A stretch of 6,294 nt of DNA from Candidatus Atribacteria bacterium 1244-E10-H5-B2 (GCA_003575245.1 NMQN01000502.1:1-6294), one strand, 5' to 3'. Positions 1 through 5,207 are shown, counted from the stretch's first letter. The notes: a model not told the origin generated them from the letters alone. Translations and numbers: made by a program.

Positions 1-313
1 TTTCCTTTTGTCCTGAGCGGAAAGATTTTTTTAACAAAGGATTTCTTTCCAGAGCATCGGTTACGGTTCCCGGCAAGTTTCTGTCGAATAATTCCTGCCT
101 TTCGTATAGTCGATTATAAAGTTCTTCTCTTTTAGATTTTTCTTCTTTATTTTTTTTGTCTTTTATTATTAAATATAGGTCAAATATGAGTATTAAGGCA
201 CAGACAATCCACAGCCCTATTTTCATTTCTGTGGGTATATTTTTTAGCGCAAATACGCAGGCAGCAAATATTAAAGGTCCTGCTATTGAAATAATATTTA
301 TAAATGAATCCAT
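1..313 (-). CDS. Small membrane protein of unknown function (3' end outside window)
   Basis: An open frame of 104 codons runs from the ATG at 313-311 to the window edge with no stop, so the C-terminus is missing. The protein starts MDSFINIISI. It has two likely membrane helices, about residues 4-24 and 32-50, joined by a short loop (KNIPTEMK). A strongly charged Lys/Glu/Arg segment follows at about 51-75, which is probably cytoplasmic and helical, and then a segment containing RNLPGTVTDALERNPLL. I do not recognise the family. An in-frame ATG at 322 is possible, but AAGGAG abuts it directly. The same AGGAG lies 9 bases before the ATG at 313, which decides the start. A good promoter lies at 360-388. 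The gene is divergent from the EamA gene. Existence of the gene is well supported; function is unknown. Confidence 0.75.
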   Translation of the reverse strand, partial: MDSFINIISIAGPLIFAACVFALKNIPTEMKIGLWIVCALILIFDLYLIIKDKKNKEEKSKREELYNRLYERQELFDRNLPGTVTDALERNPLLKKSFRSGQKE

Positions 314-322
314 TTTTTTCAT

Positions 323-328
323 CTCCTT
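323..328 (-). promoter_or_regulatory. Ribosome binding site deciding the start of the left-edge gene
   Basis: On the minus strand AAGGAG is followed by nine bases (ATGAAAAAA) and then ATG at 313. The upstream ATG at 322 begins right after the GGAG and has no spacer, so 313 is the better start. Confidence 0.6.
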
Positions 329-332
329 AGAG

Positions 333-360
333 GAATTTTTATTAGGGTGAATTTTTATTA
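333..360. repeat. 12-base direct repeat at the promoter/leader
   Basis: GAATTTTTATTA occurs at 333-344 and again at 349-360, separated by GGGT, so the period is 16 bases. The right copy reaches the first base of the -10 box and covers the expected transcription start; the left copy lies in the leader. It could be an operator with two half-sites on nearly the same DNA face, or a simple AT-rich duplication. The sequence alone does not decide. Confidence 0.5.
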
Positions 361-388
361 TTATATTTTATATTCGATAAAACTTCAA
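360..388 (-). promoter_or_regulatory. Sigma70-type promoter for the left-edge membrane protein
   Basis: Reading the minus strand, TTGAAG (388-383) is followed by 17 bases and a perfect TATAAT (365-360). Transcription would start near 353, giving a leader of about 40 bases before the ATG at 313. This is the clearest promoter in the window. An AT-rich, A-tract-bearing stretch lies upstream at about 389-430. Confidence 0.65.
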
Positions 389-439
389 AAAATCCTTTTT
401 TTTGTGGAATATTTTTTAAATAAAGATTAAAAAAGTAAT

Positions 440-511
440 CACCCCCATCTTAATCCTCTCCCCTCGAAGGGAGGAAAAGAGAGACGGGCACGATTCATCG
501 TGCCCCTACAT
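440..511. repeat. Composite palindromic repeat, copy 1 (CACCCC module plus GGGC hairpin module)
   Basis: The first module starts CACCCC and contains CTCCC (458-462) paired with GGGAG (469-473). The second module is a perfect hairpin, GGGCACGAT (486-494), loop TC, ATCGTGCCC (497-505), followed by CTACA. The same two modules in the same order and orientation recur at 1561-1624, and the second module recurs alone at 2020-2046. It has no coding content and no T-tract that would make it a standard terminator for a neighbour. It looks like a non-autonomous, REP/MITE-like intergenic element. Confidence 0.7.
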
Positions 512-589
512 AAAAGAGAAGAAGTGTAAGTGCAGTAAAACATTGGGCGGTTTTTTGAATCATTAGATATGTCATTAATGTTAATGTTA

Positions 590-598
590 TGGTAGAAT
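590..598 (+). promoter_or_regulatory. Possible extended -10 promoter element for the EamA gene
   Basis: TGGTAGAAT fits the extended -10 form (TG, one base, then a TATAAT-like hexamer with one mismatch). It lies about 50 bases before the ATG at 648. No good -35 box is seen at the usual distance, as is common for extended -10 promoters. Tentative. Confidence 0.35.
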
Positions 599-647
599 TA
601 TGATTAAATGATTTTACAGAAAACTAAACAGAATAATTAAAAGGAAA

Positions 648-1601
648 ATGGGAGAAATAGATTTGAAAAGACAGACCAAGGGTTATCTAATGGTAGCTGC
701 AGCCGGAATTTTATGGGGGACGATAGGACCACAAGTAAAAATTCTGCTCAATTATCAATTATCGGTTCAGACTATTGTATTATGGAGAATGATATTTGCG
801 GTTTTAGTCCTCTTCCCTTTCATCTTCTTCACTAATAGAAAGGCGCTAAAATTAGACCTGAAGGGCCTTATACATATTTCTTTAATAGGGATTTGTAGTC
901 AGTTTTTCTTTAATGTATTGTATTTCAGTGCAATTCAAAAAACTACCGTTGCCACAGCAGTAACTCTATTATATACCGCACCGATATTTATTGCTATTAT
1001 GGCGAGAATTTTTTATAAAGAATTACTTACTCCCTTTAAAACTGTAGCCCTATTCCTTTGTATAGGAGGATGTTTCTTTGCTGCCACCGGAGGTTCAATG
1101 GATACACTTAAAATAAATTTACCGGGAGTTTTAATGGGAGTGGGAGCAGGCTTTACTTTTGCCTTACTTACTATTTTAAGTAAGGCAATAATAAACAAAT
1201 ATCACCCGCTTACCATCATCGCGTATTCCATTGGATTTGGACTTCTTTTCTATCTTCCTTTCTCTCGTCCTTTAGATATTTTCCAAATGGATTTGGCTGT
1301 AAAGGCGTGGCTACTGTTGGGCACTATCGGATTAATTGCCACTGTGATAGCTTACGGATTCTATATTACCGGGTTATCTTATGGTATTGAAGCATCAAAA
1401 GCAGGAATTGTCAGCACCCTGGAACTGGTGGTATCGGTTGTACTTTCTTATCTGATATTTAAGGAAGCCCTCTGGGGATGGAAATTGGTAGGGATTTTGA
1501 TGGTTGTATTTTCGGTGATAATTGTTCAAGTGGATAAGATTTTACCTTCCCGTTCCCCCTCACCCCAACCCTCTCCCTCCAGGGGAGAGGGAATAAAATA
1601 G
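648..1601 (+). CDS. EamA-family (DMT superfamily) transporter, drug/metabolite exporter type
   Basis: This is an inner-membrane permease of the ten-helix drug/metabolite transporter superfamily; such proteins usually export amino acids, metabolites or toxic compounds. The protein has 317 residues in two EamA repeats, about 13-147 and 158-294. Family marks are the N-terminal helix with AAAGILWGTIGP (18-29), TLLYTAPIF (107-115) and an acidic residue after a helix in each half (FYKEL 122-126, FKEAL 271-275). The substrate cannot be read from the sequence. The last ~17 residues (from about Pro300, containing SPSPQPSPSRGEG) and the stop codon lie in an intergenic palindromic repeat, so the native C-terminus has been replaced or extended. 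The ATG at 648 has AAGGA only two bases away. An in-frame TTG at 663 has GGGAG eight bases upstream and may be the true start, which would shorten the protein by five residues. The gene stands alone on the plus strand. Confidence 0.9.
   Translation: MGEIDLKRQTKGYLMVAAAGILWGTIGPQVKILLNYQLSVQTIVLWRMIFAVLVLFPFIFFTNRKALKLDLKGLIHISLIGICSQFFFNVLYFSAIQKTTVATAVTLLYTAPIFIAIMARIFYKELLTPFKTVALFLCIGGCFFAATGGSMDTLKINLPGVLMGVGAGFTFALLTILSKAIINKYHPLTIIAYSIGFGLLFYLPFSRPLDIFQMDLAVKAWLLLGTIGLIATVIAYGFYITGLSYGIEASKAGIVSTLELVVSVVLSYLIFKEALWGWKLVGILMVVFSVIIVQVDKILPSRSPSPQPSPSRGEGIK
651..665 (+). promoter_or_regulatory. Alternative ribosome binding site and TTG start inside the EamA gene
   Basis: GGAG at 651-654 precedes an in-frame TTG at 663-665 by eight bases. 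That is better spacing than AAGGA (641-645) offers the ATG at 648. The residues in dispute (MGEID) precede the first membrane helix and do not affect the family call. Confidence 0.35.
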
Positions 1602-1660
1602 GGCGTATGCAATACGCCCCTACAAAGATAGATTCCCGTTTTCGCGGGAATGACATAAGG
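1549..1660. repeat. Composite palindromic repeat, copy 2, with a third ATTCCC hairpin
   Basis: Three hairpins stand in a row. First, CCCTCTCCC (1569-1577), 5-base loop, GGGAGAGGG (1583-1591), preceded by CACCCC. Second, GGGCGTAT (1601-1608), loop GCA, ATACGCCC (1612-1619), followed by CTACA. Third, ATTCCCG (1632-1638), 6-base loop, CGGGAAT (1645-1651). The first two match the module order of 440-511. The cluster covers the 3' end of the EamA reading frame and lies between two convergent genes, so it could fold in either transcript. The minus strand of the third hairpin encodes the familiar spurious peptide MSFPRKRES, a mark of a widespread intergenic repeat. Confidence 0.75.
1632..1651. repeat. 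ATTCCC-N8-GGGAAT palindrome (dRS3-like pattern)
   Basis: The 20-base unit has six-base arms ATTCCC and GGGAAT separated by eight bases. This is the pattern described for the Neisseria dRS3 element, and similar repeats occur in many unrelated genomes. The inner G and C extend the stem to seven pairs. Identity with the Neisseria element is not claimed; only the pattern is shared. Confidence 0.6.
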
Positions 1661-1689
1661 CGTGGGAAAGACAATAAATTATTTAGTGA

Positions 1690-1888
1690 CTATAAATCCG
1701 CCATATTGTCTAAAGCATCACCGGTTAAACGATACACCACCCATTCATCCATAGGTTTTGCACCCATATGGTCATAAATTTTTCTCATATACTGAAAGTT
1801 CCTTTATAAATTTAAGAATTAAGGGGACATCCTCTATGGAAGCTTTTCGGATATTTAGATTAACCTTTTCGTCTCCAGATTTTTTCAT
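1690..1888 (-). pseudogene. GNAT-family N-acetyltransferase remnant with internal deletion
   Basis: Two pieces of one GNAT (Gcn5-related acetyltransferase) gene survive. The N-terminal piece starts at the ATG at 1888 with AGGAG (1901-1897) eight bases upstream and reads 38 codons to a TGA at 1774-1772. It includes LNIRKASIEDVPLILKFIKE, the usual first strand and helix of the fold. The C-terminal piece is in another frame, from about 1776 to the TAG at 1692-1690, and reads YDHMGAKPMDEWVVYRLTG, matching the usual end of diamine-acetyltransferase-like GNATs (FYxxLGAxPMDEWTVYR). Family members have about 155-160 residues; only about 64 remain. The central strands with the acetyl-CoA-binding R/Q-x-x-G-x-G/A loop are absent, and the two ends differ in frame by one. 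An enzyme cannot be made from this. The gene was convergent with the EamA gene and is flanked by palindromic repeats. Confidence 0.8.
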
Positions 1889-1919
1889 AATTATTTCTCC
1901 TGATAATCTATATTTAAAA

Positions 1920-1955
1920 ATATGGTACAGAGAACCGTTGTCCCCTGTACCATAT
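1920..1955. repeat. Inverted repeat with ACAGAGAACCGTT core, copy 1
   Basis: Perfect 11-base arms ATATGGTACAG (1920-1930) and CTGTACCATAT (1945-1955) enclose a 14-base loop. The 13-base core ACAGAGAACCGTT (1927-1939) is identical to 4587-4599. On the minus strand the stem is followed by TTTT, so it could weakly terminate transcription heading into the acetyltransferase remnant, whose ribosome binding site is only about 20 bases further. A smaller hairpin, TGTTGT (1961-1966) with ACAACA (1973-1978), stands next to it. Confidence 0.65.
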
Positions 1956-2019
1956 AATTATGTTGTGAGAGTACAACAATGAATTGTGCCCTTGCCATTT
2001 TATTGCCTAATACCTCTTG

Positions 2020-2046
2020 CGGGCACGATGCATCGTGCCACTACAT
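2020..2046. repeat. GGGC hairpin module, copy 3 (solo)
   Basis: This 27-base stretch matches 485-511 at all but two positions. Its core, 2022-2039, is a perfect 18-base palindrome (GGCACGAT, GC, ATCGTGCC), followed by CTACA as in the other copies. The CACCCC/CTCCC module seen in the two composite copies is not present to its left. It lies in a 234-base gap (1889-2122) where I see no gene. Confidence 0.7.
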
Positions 2047-2122
2047 TACCATTTTGTTTACTTTTTGGGTTGCAATCATTTTTTGCTAATTTAGAGTTAT
2101 CTTCTTTATTTTCATTAAAAAA

Positions 2123-2518
2123 TTATTCTAAATAGGTTAATTCTTCACTTTCTAAACTTATTTTGGTAGTATCGCTCCCTTTGTAAGCGGTAAGCACCGT
2201 ACTGTATTTGCGAGGAATATTATCGGCTGCATGAGTGAATTTTATTACTATATCCTGGGAAAATTTCTTATCCTGGTCTAAATCGAGTTCCAATTCATCG
2301 ATTACTCCATCCCCATAAGTTATTACCGTTACTTTATCTCCGGTAGTAGATCCACTTAAATTAAGGTAAACATAACCAAAAGTTAATTCTCCTATTTCTT
2401 CTGTAGTGGTATACCATTCTACATAAGAAAGCGATAATATTAGTTGATTATTTAAACAACCCGATAATAAAAAAACAGGTAGCAATAATATCAGCATTAA
2501 AACCAATATTTTTTTCAT
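2123..2518 (-). CDS. Small predicted lipoprotein of unknown function
   Basis: The protein has 131 residues. It begins with a lipoprotein signal peptide: MKK, a hydrophobic stretch 4-17, then the lipobox LSGC with the lipidated Cys21. The mature part is about 110 residues, rich in alternating hydrophobic and polar residues and in Thr/Ser (for example YVEWYTTTEEIGELTFGYVY, then KVTVITYGDG). This suggests an all-beta, Ig-like fold exposed at the membrane surface. No catalytic motif is seen and I do not recognise the family. The start is firm: AAGGAGGG lies four bases before the ATG, and a TATAAT-like box at 2554-2549 (minus) without a clear -35 may give it its own promoter. It follows the HD hydrolase gene by 67 bases on the same strand, so co-transcription is possible. 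No clear terminator follows it. Confidence 0.8.
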   Translation of the reverse strand: MKKILVLMLILLLPVFLLSGCLNNQLILSLSYVEWYTTTEEIGELTFGYVYLNLSGSTTGDKVTVITYGDGVIDELELDLDQDKKFSQDIVIKFTHAADNIPRKYSTVLTAYKGSDTTKISLESEELTYLE

Positions 2519-2585
2519 AATTCCCTCCTTTTAATTGAATTCTCTCCAATTATAGATGAATACTGAAGGACTATTTATATTTTAT

Positions 2586-3161
2586 TCACACCCCCTTTAA
2601 ACCGATTTCTTCTGCTACCTCCTGCATACCTGCAAGGGTATCAGCAATGATATCAGTAAGTTCCATTCCTAACATCTGAGCACCTTTTTCAATGATAGAC
2701 CTATTTACTCCGGCTGCAAATCTTTTGTCCTTCCATTTCTTCTTCACTGATTTTACTTTTACATCCATAATACTTTTGGAGGGTCGAACCAAAGCTGTAG
2801 TTACCACCAGACCAGTAAGCTCATCTATAGTATAAAGGACCTTTTCCAATTCTGTTTGTGGCTCAATTTCTGAACAGAGCTCCCAACCATGACTTACTAC
2901 TGCTCGAATATATTCTTCGGGCCAGCCCTTTTCTTTTAATATCTCCTCACTTTTATGGCAATGCTCCTCGGGAAATTGCTCATAATCAAGGTCATGAACC
3001 AGGCCGATGACACCCCATTTTTCTTCATCTCTTCCCCGCTTGCGGGCAAAATAGCGCATAACTCCCTCTACGGCCAAGGCATGTTTTATCAGACTATCAC
3101 TCTTGTTATATTCAGTAAGTAATTGATAAGCTTCTTCTCTGGTTGGAACTTTTGAACTCAT
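2586..3161 (-). CDS. HD-domain (HDIG-type) phosphohydrolase
   Basis: This 191-residue cytoplasmic protein carries an HD metal-dependent hydrolase domain. Likely metal ligands are His27 (IKHALAVE), His56-Asp57 (GLVHDLDY), His91 (VVSHG) and Asp113 (YTIDELTG), in the order H...HD...H...D of the superfamily. His67 and His69 may add ligands. After the domain come RPSKS and VKSVKKKWKDKRFAAGV (136-152) and a helical C-terminus (MLGMELTDIIADTLAGM). To my memory these are conserved in a small stand-alone HD family common in Clostridia and other anaerobes, whose substrate is not established. HD enzymes generally hydrolyse phosphomonoesters, phosphodiesters or nucleotides. AGGAGG lies six bases before the ATG, so the start is firm. 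A TATAAT-like box at 3202-3197 (minus) may be its promoter. The lipoprotein gene follows 67 bases downstream. The family is certain; the substrate is unknown. Confidence 0.9.
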   Translation of the reverse strand: MSSKVPTREEAYQLLTEYNKSDSLIKHALAVEGVMRYFARKRGRDEEKWGVIGLVHDLDYEQFPEEHCHKSEEILKEKGWPEEYIRAVVSHGWELCSEIEPQTELEKVLYTIDELTGLVVTTALVRPSKSIMDVKVKSVKKKWKDKRFAAGVNRSIIEKGAQMLGMELTDIIADTLAGMQEVAEEIGLKGV

Positions 3162-3196
3162 TTATTTCCTCCTAAGTGGTTTATTTTTTTATGTCT

Positions 3197-3202
3197 ATTA
3201 TA
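3197..3202 (-). promoter_or_regulatory. Possible -10 box of the HD hydrolase promoter
   Basis: A perfect TATAAT lies on the minus strand 35 bases before the ATG at 3161. The region upstream is very AT-rich but holds no good -35 hexamer at 16-18 bases, so the call is weak. Confidence 0.3.
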
Positions 3203-3259
3203 TCCTCTCTAATTTAATTATAATATATTCTATGAGATATTCAAATAATATCGAAAAAA

Positions 3260-3276
3260 AGTATCGAGTATCGAGT
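3260..3276. repeat. Short tandem repeat, AGTATCG unit
   Basis: The 7-base unit AGTATCG occurs twice in tandem, followed by AGT (about 2.4 copies). It lies between the HD hydrolase and MFS genes. A related TATCGA stands just to its left at about 3249-3254. It may be a short seed of an expandable microsatellite. Confidence 0.5.
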
Positions 3277-3299
3277 TAAGAAAGCGAAAGGGGAAATAG

Positions 3300-3321
3300 A
3301 AAAAGTTTACACTAACTTTTT
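3300..3321. terminator. Weak AT-rich hairpin at the end of the MFS gene
   Basis: AAAAAGTT (3300-3307) pairs with AACTTTTT (3314-3321) across a six-base loop that contains two bases of the MFS stop codon. In the minus-strand transcript the stem ends in a U-run, as in an intrinsic terminator, but six of the eight pairs are A-U. The structure is symmetrical enough to work from either side, and probably weakly. Confidence 0.3.
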
Positions 3322-4571
3322 TTATTTTTTTCCAATCTTAAAAATCTATTAAGAATTAATATCGATAATCCTATTACAAAAAATAAGGTAGCGATACCAA
3401 ATCTATCAGCAATATAACCGAATAAAGGGGCTAACGCTATCATAAAAAGTGAACCGACCTGGCTTTCAATAGACATCACCGTTGCTCGTTCATCTCTTTT
3501 CATATAATCACCAAAAACATCAACCGCCAGGGGCCGCCTTCCGTCTTTCAAAAGATAAAGGAAAAAGTAAAGAAGTATAATTGCTAACATAATTTTAGTT
3601 TTGATAGCAAAAAACATAATAAAAAATACTATACCTAAAATGTCAAAACTGATATCCATCAGTTTGTCAGACTTCAATTTAAGGTTTAAGCGGTAAACAT
3701 TTCGGGAAACCAGCGAACTAAAGATATACATCACTCCATAAATAAGTCCTAAAATAATTTTTAACTGAGTGACTGCTTCCATCGAGACTATTATGTAAAT
3801 TCCGGAAATTAAAATAAGGTCTTTTAAGATAGGCTGAATATAATCTTTTAAAACTTTAAAAATGGCATCAAAGAGCGAGGAACTTATCACTACTTTTCTA
3901 AGGGAACTATTGGTAAAAACATTTTTTAACTGTTTAATACTATAAGTAAAAAAATTTTTTATGCTGATAGTAGTTTCTACCTGTTGATTTAAACCCTTAG
4001 GATAGGACCAGATTAAGAGAAAATCAAGAATGTAGGGGATAATGCTGAATAAGAAAATCGATTGCATCCTGGGTAATTTAATAATCAAAAAGATTGCAGC
4101 AAAGGCAGATAAGGAAGAACCGATTAAGGAAAAAGAACGGGTGCGGCCATAGACAAAAGTCTTGTGTTCGAACCAGCCCTTCTGTTCCAAATAGGAATAA
4201 ATCATGGCTTTATGGGTGCCTGACCTAAAGGCTTCTCCCAGGCCAAAGAAGACCATAGCTATCGCTACAATGGTATAACTTCCTCCCAGGAAAAAAAAGA
4301 AGAAAGAGGCGATATAGAAGATGAAACAGAACATCAATTCGTTTTTTTTTCCGTATTGGTCGGCAAATATCCCGGAGGGAACTTCAAATATATAGATAAT
4401 TATCCCTCTAATAGAAAACAAAGTTCCTATCTGAAACAGGTTAAGGCGCACCACCTGTATTAGATAAATATATAAGTAGGGTTCAAAAAAACGAAGATTT
4501 TTTAAAAATCCATACAGGCAAAACTTTTTTATCTGTCTATTTTCTTTAATTATTCCGTGTATATCTTCCAT
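3312..4571 (-). CDS. Major facilitator superfamily (MFS) permease
   Basis: The protein has 419 residues, the usual MFS length, and about twelve hydrophobic helices with a central cytoplasmic loop near 190-225. Motif A, between helices 2 and 3, is GIFADQYGKK (67-76) after the EVPSG turn (63-67). A counterpart GYIADRFG (385-392) lies near the C-terminus, where helices 10 and 11 would meet. Other distinctive segments are LGEAFRSGTHKAMIYSYLEQ (111-130) and DGRRPLAV (343-350) followed by RDERATVMS. This pattern fits proton-driven efflux-type MFS proteins, but the substrate cannot be inferred. The gene follows LemA after 48 bases on the same strand. The start is uncertain in one respect: no Shine-Dalgarno of normal spacing precedes the ATG (only GAAAG touching it), and a palindromic repeat occupies the leader. 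The next gene, for the HD hydrolase, begins 150 bases after it ends. Confidence 0.88.
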   Translation of the reverse strand: MEDIHGIIKENRQIKKFCLYGFLKNLRFFEPYLYIYLIQVVRLNLFQIGTLFSIRGIIIYIFEVPSGIFADQYGKKNELMFCFIFYIASFFFFFLGGSYTIVAIAMVFFGLGEAFRSGTHKAMIYSYLEQKGWFEHKTFVYGRTRSFSLIGSSLSAFAAIFLIIKLPRMQSIFLFSIIPYILDFLLIWSYPKGLNQQVETTISIKNFFTYSIKQLKNVFTNSSLRKVVISSSLFDAIFKVLKDYIQPILKDLILISGIYIIVSMEAVTQLKIILGLIYGVMYIFSSLVSRNVYRLNLKLKSDKLMDISFDILGIVFFIMFFAIKTKIMLAIILLYFFLYLLKDGRRPLAVDVFGDYMKRDERATVMSIESQVGSLFMIALAPLFGYIADRFGIATLFFVIGLSILILNRFLRLEKNKKS

Positions 4572-4582
4572 CTTTCATTATC

Positions 4583-4613
4583 GGGAACAGAGAACCGTTC
4601 CCTGTTTTTTTGT
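4583..4613. repeat. ACAGAGAACCGTT repeat, copy 2, hairpin with T-tract
   Basis: GGGAAC (4583-4588) pairs with GTTCCC (4597-4602) across an eight-base loop. The core ACAGAGAACCGTT (4587-4599) and the following CCCTGT match copy 1 (1920-1955) in the same orientation, with two bases fewer between core and CCCTGT. On the plus strand a run of seven T follows at once, so it has the form of an intrinsic terminator facing away from the operon and would stop antisense transcripts. On the minus strand, where the genes lie, it sits in the LemA-MFS gap. Confidence 0.6.
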
Positions 4614-4619
4614 TCTTTT

Positions 4620-5162
4620 TTAAAACTTTACTTCAACGTTTTCTCTTTCTTCTCCTTCTGTTTTGTAATAAGGCCTGCTGGTAAAACCGAATAGATTAGC
4701 AATTATCGAAGTCGGGACTTTAACTATAGCAATATTAAATTTCATGGCAGTATCATTATAGAACTGTCGTGAAAAACCTATTTTGTCTTCGGTATCTTTC
4801 AGTTGTTTTTGTAAATCCAGAAAATTTGTATTAGCCTTTAAATCAGGATAATTTTCAGCAACTGCAAATAATCGACTCAGGACACCGGTTAACTCTGAAT
4901 TTGCTCCTAATTTTTCCTCCGGCGTTTTTGCTGATAGATATTTAGTTCTGGATGCAGTCACTTCTTCTAATGTTTCTTTCTCATGTTTAGCGTATCCCTT
5001 TACAGAGCTTACCAGATTAGGAATTAGATTAAATCTTCTTTTTAGCTGGACATCGATCTGCGCCCAAGAATTATCTATTCTCCCTCTTAACATTACTAAT
5101 GTGTTATAAGTTAAAACCCCCCACAATACAATTAGAATAACAAAAATCATTATAAAACTCAT
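4620..5162 (-). CDS. lemA: LemA family protein
   Basis: The protein has 180 residues, typical for LemA. One N-terminal membrane helix (about 2-22) with a very short outside segment is followed by a long helical cytoplasmic or periplasmic bundle. Family signatures are NSWAQIDVQLKRRFNLIPNL (31-50), VKGYAKHEKETLEEV (54-68), AENYPDLKANTNFLDLQ (102-118) and RQFYNDTAMKFN (132-143), with the usual short tail ending in a polar segment. The biochemical role of LemA is not settled; it is often found with DUF2207 or TPM-domain proteins and has been linked to envelope function. Here it lies 45 bases after the DUF2207 gene, which supports a joint role. AAAGGGG lies about eight bases before the ATG. The downstream gap to the MFS gene holds a repeat. 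Confidence 0.95.
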   Translation of the reverse strand: MSFIMIFVILIVLWGVLTYNTLVMLRGRIDNSWAQIDVQLKRRFNLIPNLVSSVKGYAKHEKETLEEVTASRTKYLSAKTPEEKLGANSELTGVLSRLFAVAENYPDLKANTNFLDLQKQLKDTEDKIGFSRQFYNDTAMKFNIAIVKVPTSIIANLFGFTSRPYYKTEGEERENVEVKF

Positions 5163-5207
5163 AAAAACACCCCTTTCTCTTTTCTCTTTTTCATTTTGGC
5201 AAATTAT

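Larger units (their letters stand above)
314..647. other. Divergent intergenic region, 334 bases, no gene seen
   Basis: From left to right this stretch holds the leader, direct repeat and promoter of the left-edge gene (314-388), AT-rich spacer (389-439), a composite palindromic repeat (440-511), and the possible promoter and leader of the EamA gene (about 560-647). I see no credible coding sequence on either strand. Confidence 0.7.

Noticed and set aside
156..350. Plus-strand reading frame of 64 codons starting MSFIIKYRS
   Set aside because: It is antisense to the better supported left-edge gene, has no ribosome binding site, and its hydrophobicity mirrors the membrane helices on the other strand.
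486..505. GGGCACGAT hairpin as an intrinsic terminator
   Set aside because: No T-run follows on either strand and no gene ends here: the flanking genes are divergent.
1013..1198. Minus-strand reading frame of 61 codons inside the EamA gene
   Set aside because: It is a shadow of the exporter's coding sequence, with no ribosome binding site and no recognisable domain.
1459..1674. Minus-strand reading frame of 71 codons containing MSFPRKRES and PWRERVGVRG
   Set aside because: These peptides are well-known spurious translations of palindromic intergenic repeats, and the rest is antisense to the EamA gene.
1758..1982. Plus-strand reading frame of 74 codons starting MHPYGHKFF
   Set aside because: It runs antisense over the acetyltransferase remnant and through an inverted repeat; no ribosome binding site or family resemblance.
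440..2046. CRISPR-like array made of the repeated palindromes
   Set aside because: The copies are unevenly spaced (about 1100 and 400 bases), differ in stem sequence, have a gene between them, and no cas genes are present.
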